Below are positions 45,154 to 56,217 of a stretch of 64,000 nucleotides of DNA, in pieces (positions within the stretch are counted from its first letter, which is position 1; the number at the start of each line of letters is the position of its first letter). A program made the position numbers and the translations under genes. The notes beneath the pieces are model-generated. The model was not told where the DNA came from. It saw nothing but the letters and a program-made list of their open reading frames with translations, and did no database searches. This DNA is from Guadua angustifolia (lineage: Eukaryota > Streptophyta > Magnoliopsida > Poales > Poaceae), in NCBI GenBank assembly GCA_036346375.1, contig CM070508.1, forward strand, positions 16,424,852-16,488,851. Direction: 5' to 3'.

Positions 45154-46108
45154 TTCATGCATGATGCCATGTATTAGTGGGTAAACATGTAGTTTTGAAA
45201 TATTATTTGTTTAGTCCTAAAAAAATTCGATGTCAGACTATAACCTCTCTTGGTAAGTTCTGTTTGGATACAAAGTATTTTGGAGTTTTTATTGAATACC
45301 ATGGTTTCTAAAAATACCATAGTATTGAAAACTTTGTGGTGTTTGGTTGGGACAAAATCCATGGTTTTATAATTTGTAGTTTCTCTAATACCGCTTCTAG
45401 TCACAAATAGTTGTCGTTTTGAACATTGACATGGTCTTCAAAATACTTTTTGGCCACTAATTTCTATTATAATATATAATAACTTAATAAAACTATATTA
45501 TTATGAAAGTACTTTTGAGATAAATCTACACATATGATTTTCATGTATCCAATTTAAATATTTTAAAATATATTAACAGTCAAAGTTTTGAAAGATTGAC
45601 TATATCTATATCCAAAATGATAACTATATGTGACCGAAGGGAGTATAATTGTATTTTTTGAGTTTTTGAAAAAACCACTCCCACCCTCTTTTTCTTAAAC
45701 CGAGAAAGGAAGTGACGGCTAGCCCAGCCTAGCTTTTGGCTTTTTTAAGAAGGTTTAGCTCAGCTTTTAGCTTTTGATTTTTGCTAGTTATACATGGTTT
45801 CTAGTTTATACCAAAGACCGTTTAAAAACTGAGCTATTTGGAAGACTTACTGACTTTTTAAAAACAAAAGCTTAAAGCCCCCAATCGAGGCCTAACTTAG
45901 CCGAGCAACATCTATTTTTTGAAACAGAATGCAAGCAGCCCACCGGCTTATGTTATAGACACCAAAATAAATTCTCATCCTAAAAATATCAAAATAAGCA
46001 AGCTGTTAGAGAACCAGATCCATAACAAAGAAAGGTTGCCTACCACAACACAACAGAGAACTAGTTTTATTTTATTAGAGTAAATGTCATAAAATTATAG
46101 GTTTTTTT
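45154..46108. other. Unassigned AT-rich sequence
   Basis: It contains palindrome-like runs (ACCATGGTTT and CCATGGTTTT patches near 45300-45370, and TAGCTTTTGGCTTTTT patches near 45730-45790) that may be old MITE arms. No gene is seen. Confidence 0.35.
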
Positions 46109-46875
46109 CACTGCTACAGAATTGGGCATCACAACCGGCCTATTAGAAGCGGTTTGGTGCGAACCCGTTGTGATGTTCGCACCAGAAGCGGTTCGTAGGC
46201 CCTCCCGCGCAGCGCATTTAAACCCTTCTTCCTCCACGAGCCAGCAGAGGTACGATCGAACAGAGAAGAGCCGGCCCAGCGCTGATCTTGAGGAGGTGCT
46301 GTCCAAATTTTTAATTGGGGGTGATTAGCTCCAAATTAAGTGTTTCATGGTTAGTAACATCATGTGAACATCCTTCTCACCTAGATATTGCTATTTTTTC
46401 AATGGATGTGGAGAAATGTTGAACTTTTTAAGCAAGATCACCATGGTCAAAAATTTATTTTCTATGCTTGTTTTTGTTGTTGTATGAAGATGTAGGGTGG
46501 AGATCTAGTTCAAAATATGACATTACAAGGTAAAGGTGATTGGAAGCTTTAAATCTAGGTGATTGTTAGCTTTAGAATGTTAAATATCACAATAAGTTGG
46601 GGGAGATCTAGGTACAATATTGCAAGGAAGTAATTATTGGTGTATGAAATAAAATAGAAAAACATGTAGAAGGATAAAAAATAATTACAAAGGTAGCAAG
46701 GGGTAAAAAATAATTAGAAAGGTAGGTCTTTAATTGGATGATGGTGTAGGTGGAGCTTTTTTTGTTGGATTTAAGTGGCTGTGAGCTTTACATTTTTAAA
46801 TGTAACTATAAGTTAGGTTATAATTTTTGTAACGAAATTTGTTATAATTTTTAATGAAATTATAACTTGGTGTAG

Positions 46876-49800
46876 ATGTGGATGTACAATGCGGACCGTC
46901 GCTCGAGAGAGTTCATTGATGGCGTGCAGACTTTTCTCGATGCGACCGTTGCATTCTTGCCTCCAGGCAGCTTCATATGTTGTCCGTGTGTAGATTGCAA
47001 GAACGAGAAGGAGCACTCCCAGCGATGGCAAGTTATGAACCACTTGATCATGAGAGGTTTCATACCAAACTATACCTGTTGGACCAACCATAGCGAAGTA
47101 AAGGCGATTAGCCAGGAAGTCGATGAAGAAGGCGAGGAAGAGGAAGATGGATTCAACAGTATCCCGAACGGTACGCAATACTGTTCCATGGAAGAAACAT
47201 TGGTGACTTTGGTGATGATGAGTTAGACCAGATGTTGCGTGACGGAGAGGAGACTACGGATGAAAGACGATTCGAGAAGTTCCACAAGCATGTTAGAGGA
47301 CCACGAACTCCTTTGTACCCAAAGCGTAAGGGCCACAAAAGCTGCGTACCACATTGGAACTCATGCAATGGAAGGCTACAAATGGTGTGTCAGATAAGGG
47401 ATTCGATAAGTTGTTATCACTCGTAAAGAAGTTGCTTCCAGAAGATAACACTCTGCCCGAATCTACATATGAAGCCAAGCAATTCGTCTGTCCTTTGGGA
47501 TTGGAAGTACAGAAGATACACGCATGTCCTAATGATTGTATCCTATATCGTAATGAGTATGCCGATTTGGATGTTTGTCCAGTGTGAAAAGAATCACGGT
47601 ATAAGGTGAAGCGTGACGATCTAGGTGAAATAGATGGGGAGCGTAAGAAGAAGAGACCTCCAGCTAAAGTGTTGTGGTATTTCCCTGTGATCCCCTGATT
47701 GAAACGTATGTTTGCTAACAAAGCGCATGCCCAGATGATGCGTTGGCACAAAGAAGAGCGTAAGGACGACGGGATGCTTAGACACCCTGCAGATGGTTCG
47801 CAGTGGAGGAAAGTCGACCGGACGCACCCGGACTTCGCAGATGAGGTGAGAAACATAAGATTTTGGTTGAGTACCAATGGGATGAATCCTTTCGGAGAAT
47901 TGAGCAACAGTCATAGCACCTGGCCTGTTACACTATGTATCTATAACATTCCTCTATGGCTGTGCATGAAGTGAAAGTACATCATGATGCCGTTGTTGAT
48001 CCAAGGCCCCAAGCAACATGGAAATGACATCGATGTCTACCTGAAACCATTGGTTAAAGATCTTGTGACGTTGTGGGACGATGGTGCAAGGGTATGGGAT
48101 GAGTACAAAAGGAAGTATTTCACCCTACGTGCATTGTTATTTGTAACAATGAACGACTGGTCTGCTCTCGGTAACCTGTCCGGCCTAACTATCAAAGGAT
48201 ATAGAGTCTGCATCCAGTGCTTAGATGAAACGGACGGCATGTACCTGAAAAACTCTCGGAAGGTTGTGTACATGGGTCACTGTAGGTTTGTTCTTACGAG
48301 TCACCCGTTGCGAAAGAAAGGCAGAAATTTAACGGCAACTGCTTCTTGCAAGGCCTCAAAGATCGTAGTGGGCCACGTGTGTTTGCTATGGTAAAGGATT
48401 TGAAAGTAGTATTTGGAAAGGGTCCTGGAAGCAAACCTGTGTAGAATGAGGATGGTCAGACACCCATGTAGAAGAAGTCAATATTTTGGGACTTGCCTTA
48501 TTGGGAAGTTATGGAGGTTCGTCACTCACTTGACATCATGCACATCACGAAGAATGTCTGCTTAAACCTGCTAGGCTACATAGATATGTATGGAAAATCG
48601 AAAGATATACTGCAAGCTCGGAAGGACCTTAAACTCTTGGAACTGAGGAACGACCTACATCCGGAAAAAAGAGGGAAAGGACAACATTACCTACATCCTG
48701 CGAGCTACACTCTAAGCAAAGAAGAGAAAAAAGCATGATAGAGTTCTGAGCAGTGTGAAGGTCCTTCCGGATACTCCTCGAATGTAAAGAGACTCATAAA
48801 CATGAAAGAAAATAAAATCGTACACATGAAATCCCATGATTGTCTTGTGTTAATGACACAGTTGCTCCCAGTGGCTGTGAGAGGCATACTGCCCGAGTGG
48901 GTACAGGGGACAATCACAAAGCTATGTTCTTTTTTCAACGCGGTTCCACAGAAGGTTATCGACCTAGATAAACTAAGCTGCAGAATGACGTGGTACAAAG
49001 TGTGGTTAGTCTTGAGATGATCTTTCCTCCTGCATTCTTTGATAATATGGTTCATCTCACTGTTCACCTTGTCAAAGAGATAGGTATTCTCGGACCCGTG
49101 TATCTACACAACATGTTCCCTTTCGAGAGGTACATGAGTGTGCTAAAGAAGTATGTCCGTAACCGTTCTCGTTCAGAAGGATGCATTGCCGAGGGTTATG
49201 GGACAGAGGAGGTGATTGAGTTTTGTGTGGATTACATTAATGATCTAAACCCGATCGGCGTCCCTATATCACGCCATGAGGGAAGGCTACGGGGAAAAGG
49301 GACACTAGGAAGGAAAGCAATTGCATGCAATGATCTTCTTACATTTAAGCAAGCACATTTCACGGTTTTGAAACAATCAACTGTAGTGGCCTCAGATGTC
49401 CTTGAGCACAAGAGTATTCTACGCGCGATTTCTTGGGGAGGTCTCAAGATTGGATAACAACTGAAGCACATGGATTCTTTCGCGCTTGGTTACAAAAGTA
49501 CATCCTTTTGAAAGGGTCGACAATGAACAGTTGTAACGCTTGGCTCGGGACCATCTAGTGAAATCGTGACATTCAAGGGTACGAGATAAATGGTTACACA
49601 TTCTACACCGGATCCCGGGATAACAAGAGCACCAACTGAATAGCGGTGTCCGTGATAGACGCCAAGACAACAAAGGCAAGGTGGATACATATTATGGTTT
49701 CATAGAAGAGATATGGGAGCTTGACTATGGACCTTTGAAGGTCCCTCTATTTAAGTGCCGATGGGTCAAACCGACTTCAAGCGGCGTGAAGGTCGACAAA

Positions 49801-50161
49801 TACGGTATGACAATCGTGGACCTCACACAAGTCGGCTATAAGCGCGAACCGTTCGATCTCGCGAATGATCTCGAGACAGTATTCTACGTAATGGACATGT
49901 CAAGCAAACCTAAGAAGCGTAGGACAAGCGTAAAGATTGTAGTACTAAGCCAAAGCGACACGTGGTTCTCCAAGGCAAACGAAGGATTGTTGGAGTTGAG
50001 GACGTCCTGAGCGAGGAAGAGTATAGTCAGTTCGACGAGATCCCTCCTTTCGCTGTGGATGTCGACATAAGCCTCCTCAATGACACAGACGTGGATGCTC
50101 CTTTCATACGTCGCGATCATAATGAAGGAACACTTGTAAAGACAAAGGACGTTACTACTTA
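46876..50161 (+). pseudogene. TNP2-type CACTA transposase relic
   Basis: The transposase-associated domain is at the start: MWMYNADRRSREFIDGVQTF, then SFICCPCVDCKNEK, then HLIMRGFIPNYTCW (46876-47110). The TNP2 (Transposase_21) core follows with DGMLRHPADGSQWRKVDRTH, NIRFWLSTNGMNPFGELSNS, HSTWPVTLCIYNIPLWLCMK and LIQGPKQHGNDIDVYLKPLV (47700-48060), then WEVMEVRHSLDIMHITKNVC (48500-48570). A DUF4218-like part has HLTVHLVKEIGILGPVYLHN, then MFPFERYMSVLKKYVRNR (49030-49170). A DUF4216-like part has YYGFIEEIWELDYG and LFKCRWVKPTSSGV (49690-49800). In-frame stops (for example near 47587, 47697 and 47972) and frame changes inactivate it. It would act on CACTA ends if intact. Confidence 0.88.
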
Positions 50162-50224
50162 AGATGTACCACTACTGTATGAACTATGTATATGTAACAC
50201 GGGTATTCTATTGTATGAAGTGTT

Positions 50225-50470
50225 TATTGTGAAATGAAACTGAAGTGCTAAAAACATTTTTTAAAAATTCTGGAATGAAACTAAAGTGCTAAAAACATTT
50301 TTTAAAAATTGTGAAACGAAACTGAAGTGCTAAAAGCATTTTTTTAAAATTGTGGAATGAAACTGAAGTGCTAAAAGCATTTTTTTAAAATTGTGGAATG
50401 AAACTGAAGTGCTAAAAGCATTTTTTAAAAATTGTGAAACGAAACTGAAGTGCTAAAAGCATTTTTTTTA
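50225..50470. repeat. 41-bp tandem repeat, six copies
   Basis: TGAAGTGCTAAAA recurs at 50241, 50282 (variant), 50323, 50364, 50405 and 50446, an exact 41-bp period. Each unit ends in a T-run then an A-run. It separates the TNP2 and TNPA-type relics. Confidence 0.9.
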
Positions 50471-50484
50471 AAAAAAGAAAGGCA

Positions 50485-50552
50485 AGGGGGCGCGAGCAGG
50501 GCTCGAACCCGGGTGGACGAGCCCGCACTCAAGTGCCACGCGCTAGCCAGGG
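50485..50552 (-). ncRNA. tRNA-like segment with A and B boxes (pseudogene or SINE head)
   Basis: On the minus strand TGGCTAGCGCGTGG (50549-50536) fits a Pol III A box, and GGGTTCGAGCC (50511-50501) fits a B box / T-arm, with tRNA-like spacing. No full cloverleaf or anticodon arm can be assigned with confidence, so this is a tRNA-derived relic rather than a tRNA gene. It sits between the 41-bp repeat array and the TNPA-type relic. Confidence 0.5.
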
Positions 50553-50579
50553 GGAGGAAGAGATCTTGTCAAACAATAT

Positions 50580-51466
50580 AGGCAAGATATTAAAGAAAAT
50601 TTCACATTTCCTCAAGGGTCCGAAGACAAGGCCAAGAAATTCACTTTGAAGAAGATGGCAACAATGTTTCAGGTGTGGAAGACGTCTCTTAGCCGCAAGT
50701 ATGTGCAGAAGGGAGAAAGACCCGACTTCAACCAATTTTCTAAACTGGCGGATCACTGGGAAGCATTTGAGGAGTACAAGCTGTCAGCTGAAGGCCAGGC
50801 TGCAAGTCAAAAGAACAAGGCTAATTCACAGATGAAGAAATACCACCACCATCTTGGCACCGGTGGTTACCTCAAGGCTGTACTGAAATGGGAGAAGCGG
50901 GAAGAAGAATTAATGGCGAAGGACGTCACACCGGCTACCGCTTTGTGGAAAGAGCGCCTGCACAATTGGTTCATGGGTCACGGGGGGCGAGCCTTTCAGA
51001 TGACGACAGCTTGGTGATGGCACCAGGAGTGCAAGAGGGTGGTCAAAGGATTGTACAAGCTGTCGAGCAGTCTCAGGCAGGTACGTTGGTGACAGACAGG
51101 GATAATGACGAGCTAACACATGCCCTTCAAAACCCTAAGCACCCAGGACGGACACGAGGTATGGGCAAGCTAACGCCGTGGAAGTACGGTTTCGCCAAGG
51201 ATGCGCATACGTACAGGAGCCATCATAGAAGCAAAACAAGAGAATCATATAAAATGTACCAATTGGAACAAAAACTCAGAGCAACCCAGGCTAGCATCGG
51301 CGATATAGTTGCACAACAAGTACAAATTGCCCTCAGCAAGCTTCAGGGATTAGGTCCGAGCAATCAGCCGGATGCCGTGATCAGCCCCTCCGCGCGGCGG
51401 AGTAGCTGCGCGTCCACCAGGGCCCCTGAAGCGGACAACTTGTTGGCCCGTTATCCCGTGGATGAC
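50580..51466 (+). pseudogene. TNPA/Ptta-type CACTA protein relic (Transposase_24-like)
   Basis: The frame contains MATMFQVWKTSLSRKYVQKG, then FSKLADHWEAFEEYKLSAEG, then KNKANSQMKKYHHHLGTGGY (50646-50880). A frame change near 50990 leads to ALQNPKHPGRTRGMGKLTPW and YKMYQLEQKLRATQASIGDI (51110-51320), a coiled-coil-like segment. This is the second protein usually found in plant CACTA elements. The 3' end is lost at the LTR junction; the last roughly 15 codons of the open frame are LTR-derived. Confidence 0.8.
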
Positions 51467-53687
51467 TGTAACACCCCGACGCCCAACGCGCCACGGATGC
51501 TACCAAAAACTCGAAATAACTAATGTCAACTCTACGGAAAGACTGGAATCAACCTAAGAACGCTTAAAACCGGCTTAAAACTAAGCCACCGAAATTTACA
51601 AAATTTCGGCATGACCTCTCTAGAACAGAGGACACTCACTCAGCAGACAAAAGAATAGCAGCAAATATGATATCATTCTAGCAGGTCCTTAGTTAATCAA
51701 TCACACACCCAACAGAAATTAATAAATTTCATCACGATGAACAATAAATTACAATCACATTAATTACACCCAGAATTGACGAATTGGTTAAATAAATTTG
51801 TTGGAGACCGCAGTCGTGCACGTGTTACTACTCCCAACCCGACGGATCAGCTTCAAGGTACCTAAAACAGGAAACAAACAAGCGTGAGTCTAAGACTCAG
51901 CAAAGTGCAACAATAAAGAAACGAAATACATTCAACTAGATTACCTTTACTCTAGAATTTACCATAGCCAATACTTAATTTAAATAATCAAGTACAAGAA
52001 GCAGTACCTACCTCCACTTACCACAACCAACTCAACTCAAAAGAAAAACGTAAGGAGACATTACCCATGCCTCGCTAATCCTTTCTGGATGAGTCCACGA
52101 CTCAATCCTCCATTTGTCACTTCCATTCCCAAAAAATCATAAATTTACAATTTCAATGCAGTGCAATAAAATGCTAAATGATGCAACACAACCATGCTTT
52201 CATTCACATAAATCAACAATTAACAAATTCAATGCAGGGCAATGAAATGCTAAATAATGTAACACAACCATGCTTTCATTCGCATAAATCAACAATTAAA
52301 AAATTCAATGCAGTACAATGAAGTGCTAAATAATGTAACACAACCATACTTTCATTCACATAAATCAACAATTAACAAATTCAATGCAGTGCAATGAAAT
52401 GCTAAATGATGCAACGCAACCATGCTTTCATTCACATAAATCAACAATTAACAAATTCAATGCAGGGCAATGAAATGCTAAATAATGTAACACAACCATG
52501 CTTTCATTCACATAAATCAACAATTAACAAATTTAATGCAGTGCAATGAAATGCTAAATGATGCATTATGCATGTCTCATCTCTTCTTTAGCACATACCG
52601 GAAAATCACATAAACGAATACATTTTCTCAATCTACCCGAAAAATCCTAACTTTTTCTAGGCAATGAAAAAAGTCAAATTCAGCCTCTATGATGCTCTAA
52701 TCTGCAGAAGAACACAGACTGAACCAATCGCGACAAGAATTGGACAGCGCTCGGTAAAATAGCCATAAATTTTAAATGGCTGAATGAAACTTGATGATTT
52801 TGGTCTCTATTGAAAGGTAATTCGATTATCTACAACTTTCGCAATAGCCAGACCCCCAAGAAACGCTTGAATAATTTCAAATAGCAGTTCTAATCGAGGA
52901 CAGAAATCTGCCCGAACAGAAAATTCCCCATTTCTCTAGTCTCTCCATTTCCCAACCTCCAACATCTCAAAATCATGAATCTTAGCTAAGCAATAGCACA
53001 AACACCTTGCATGCAAGCCAAATGAATCCCCATTACCTAGGGTTTTACCTCAAGTCTTTCTCATAGAGGAATGAAGGAGGCGGGGAAGGTGCTAGGCCGG
53101 AGGCTGGCCGGAGCAGGGCGCCCGGAGGGGCTACGACCAGGGAGAGGGAGCACCGACCCATTGCTCCTTGTTCTTTGCTCATGTGCTCCTTCTTCTTTGC
53201 TGTATTGCTCGCTTCCTTCTTCTTTGCTTGCATTGCTTTCGGCCTCGAAAGGAGGCGAGGAGGAGGGCACCAGGGAATGGCTCAACAGGAGGAAGGCCAG
53301 GGAAAGGGACAAGCATCAGGGGATGGCTCGACTGGCACAAAAGAGAAAAAGGGGGAGTTAGCCGGCTCTTCCAAACAATGATAGCCACACATATAAGGAA
53401 AGGGAGAGAGAAAGGTTAGGAGAGGGAGGGGAAATTCCCAAAAACCCCTCCTAAAACCAAAATCCAACTTTTAACCATTAGCGCGAACCAAATAATTAAA
53501 TTCTTGGCGCGAAACGACAATTGTCAGGATAGACAACTTGCCGCAAAACTAAACGGCACAGAGAAAACACCCAAAACCTTAAATAAACTGCGAGGCGACA
53601 AAACTTTTCTCCAGAATAAATCCTTGAATCAAGAAAATGAAGACAACTCCGGCCAAAAACCCAGGAAAACGATTTCGTGGTATTACA
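51467..53687 (-). repeat. LTR A (3' LTR on the minus strand)
   Basis: It starts TGTAACACCCCGAC and ends GTGGTATTACA next to a PPT. Compared with LTR B it lacks about 1.28 kb: ACATACCGG at about 52600 joins directly to AAATCACATAAACG, whereas LTR B has 57418-58705 between them. The part left of 52560 is strongly diverged from LTR B; the part right of 52600 is clearly similar. Confidence 0.85.
52140..52566. repeat. 76-bp tandem repeat, six copies, in LTR A
   Basis: CAATGCAG-type anchors fall at 52154, 52230, 52306, 52382, 52458 and 52534 (variant), an exact 76-bp period, with ATGCTAAAT and CACAACCATGCTTTCATTC blocks in each unit. Confidence 0.92.
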
Positions 53688-53701
53688 CTCTTCCCCCCTT
53701 T
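53688..53701 (-). other. Polypurine tract next to LTR A
   Basis: On the minus strand AAAGGGGGGAAGAG directly precedes the LTR start TGTAATACC, the canonical PPT position. Confidence 0.85.
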
Positions 53702-56203
53702 AACAGAATTCGACCTCGAATTCTGAACACCACAAGAACTCCAACAAGAACAACGGAAACCGACTGATAAAGCGAGAACATCCAAAAAGAACAAGGTTGT
53801 GAACTTCCCACGCACGGGACTCCAAAACTCGAGTCACCTCATTTCCACTTGAGAATTCACATCTCCCACACGCAGACGCTATTAGACCCGAGCAGACAGC
53901 CAAAATTCCCAAATCATACCACCAACCAACGACTCATGACAATACGATTAACACAAGCCACAACACTCTATTAAGCACATCATTGAATTCTATTCGATTG
54001 AACAATTGAGGTTCTAAACCCAAATCCCCTAAGAACAAAGGAAACCCTGATTCACATTTCTCCTCAATAATTAACCTGTAAAGCCACATAACCATTAACA
54101 ACTTCTGACCGAATCCGAATATACCACTATTTCTAACCAATTAACGCCGGGACCCTCTAGGAATCAAAACACGACTTTTATCTTTTCAACAAGATCAAAA
54201 ACCATCCTTTACCATTGAATTGAGTAGCCCCACAGGGCAACAATCAAATTCCCACATAACCCAGGGACAACACAATCAAAACGATCCTCCCACACAGGTC
54301 GGATCCACGACAAGGAACACTTCTCATTACTCTCCACATTAATTCCATATGCCATTAACACTTACCCCAAGTAGGACTTCATCAAATCCCATCCACACAT
54401 GTTTCTCGTCCTAGGACGATCTTGTCCGAAGAACGAAATCAATGAGCATACTCTCAAATTATACTCAAGCAAGGAACCACAATTAAACATTCTCTTTTCT
54501 CACACTAGAAAGCAAAGAGAATCTCGATTCCCTTACAAAGCTAACCACTTTCCTCAGTTTGAAATCAAAACATAAAATGCACAACCAGGAAGAACTCAAC
54601 TGAGAAGAGAAACTTCACACAATCATTCTTCAAAAAACAGCTACAAAATCGAAGAGAACTCCATTCTCTTAACAGTATAAACCATTCCTCTCGCCTTGAG
54701 CCCCAAGGTGGAAAGCTTCACATCGAAGAATCACTCGATTAAAAAAAACCACAAAACACACTAACCCAAAGAAGATCATCTCGCTTGTACCCAAGCAAAA
54801 CCTCTCATACTAATCCCAAACTAACATTTCAAGAATAGCAAATCGATCCGAGAATCCAACATCTGCACACACCACCAATTCTTTTCTTTCAAAAGAAAGG
54901 GGAATTTATGACTTAATCATAAGCTTTACCTTTTAAACACGCTCACAAAGATCATTCTTATTTATTTAAGTACAACTCCAATTGAACTATTGATACCATT
55001 ATCTATCACTCAAGAGCTTCCAACGTTTTTCGTTATATCTAGTTATTTCTGTTTAAATGGCAAATCCAAAGACTAACATCACACCATTCTATAAGTATTC
55101 ATTCTTTCTTCCTCATAATTCTTTCATCCACTAACTCCACCACTTGGCGAAACACAACTCATATGGCAACTTTAATTACCCAAAACTTCTCTAACTGTCG
55201 AATTTTTTTTCCAGAAAAGCCAACGAAAACTTCCAAAGAAGCTCAACTCTCAAAAGACTTAGCAAATGGCAGGGCTCAAACCATGTCTTTCAACAAAACT
55301 CCAAACCAAATATCAAACTTCAAAATTCCACGAAGGAAAGGAGTTACACAAATCAATTCACGGAAAGGAAAAGTGAATAGATCGAATAACACTTTTCCCT
55401 TCAAAACCCCAAATCCAAAACCTCAACTTAGAGTACGACAGCACGGAAATTCCATGCCTTTCCCCGCCATCAACCAATGAGGCGCAACACCAAAACCCCT
55501 TGTTTTTTTGACTTAAACCCAAAAAGACTAAATGAGTCAAAGCCCAGACACTTACTCCACAAGGCAACCAAAAGGGATGCAAAACGATAATCTTCACTTT
55601 GCCGCACGACAAGATTCAACCCTTGTCATGCCCACAAACTCCGAAACACAAATAAATTACAAAGCTCCCACGACAGAAGAGAGTCACCAAAACAATTTTT
55701 CTCAACCACGAAAAACAGGAGATCGAATACCCTTCGATTTACAGTAAAGGAATTAGGACTATCCTTACCCGGGATTATGGATCCTCTGGTGCTGGCTCTC
55801 AACTGCCACACCGACCAACACAACTACACGACAAGGCCAAAATCTCTTCGGCACAAGGAGTCCCACCAGACCCCGCTAAGCGCTCTACCACTTCAAGGAT
55901 AGTCATAAATACTACCAGAGCCTTAACAAGACTAACATATAGCATAATCACAAGTATCAACATAGCATCAATAACAAAATAAGCATTGTAACACAATGCA
56001 ACGATATCCCATCCCTTTCCTACTGTGCATCAAAGTGTGTCAAATTTTAAATTAAATCATCATTCTACATCAAGTTTTACGGTTATTGCCCTAGGGCCAC
56101 ATTTTAAAGGTTCAACCTAAACCATGTTTCTACTTTCATACAACAAAATTTTAATTCATTCTAAAATTTCTCACTACATTCAAGCACCACGGACCAGAAG
56201 CCC
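53702..56203 (-). other. Internal region 1, noncoding
   Basis: About 2.5 kb of A/C-rich sequence with only short frames and no retroelement domain on either strand. The first 1.23 kb is repeated at 59873-61090. It resembles the internal region of a large retrotransposon derivative. Confidence 0.65.
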
Positions 56204-56215
56204 GCTCTGATACCA
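56204..56215 (-). other. Primer-binding site for initiator Met tRNA
   Basis: On the minus strand TGGTATCAGAGC follows the LTR B end (GGTGTTACA) after 2 nt. This is the standard plant iMet PBS and fixes the strand of the element. Confidence 0.92.
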
Positions 56216-56217
56216 AC

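Larger units (their letters stand above)
46109..51466 (+). mobile_element. CACTA (En/Spm) transposon, right end missing
   Basis: The left terminus CACTGCTACAGAATTGGGCA at 46109 is followed by subterminal repeats with ATCACAACCGG and GAAGCGGTT in both orientations (to about 46200). Two transposon genes follow on the plus strand, TNP2 type then TNPA/Ptta type. The element stops at 51466, where an LTR begins. The expected inverted right terminus is not found anywhere to the right in the window. Confidence 0.88.
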
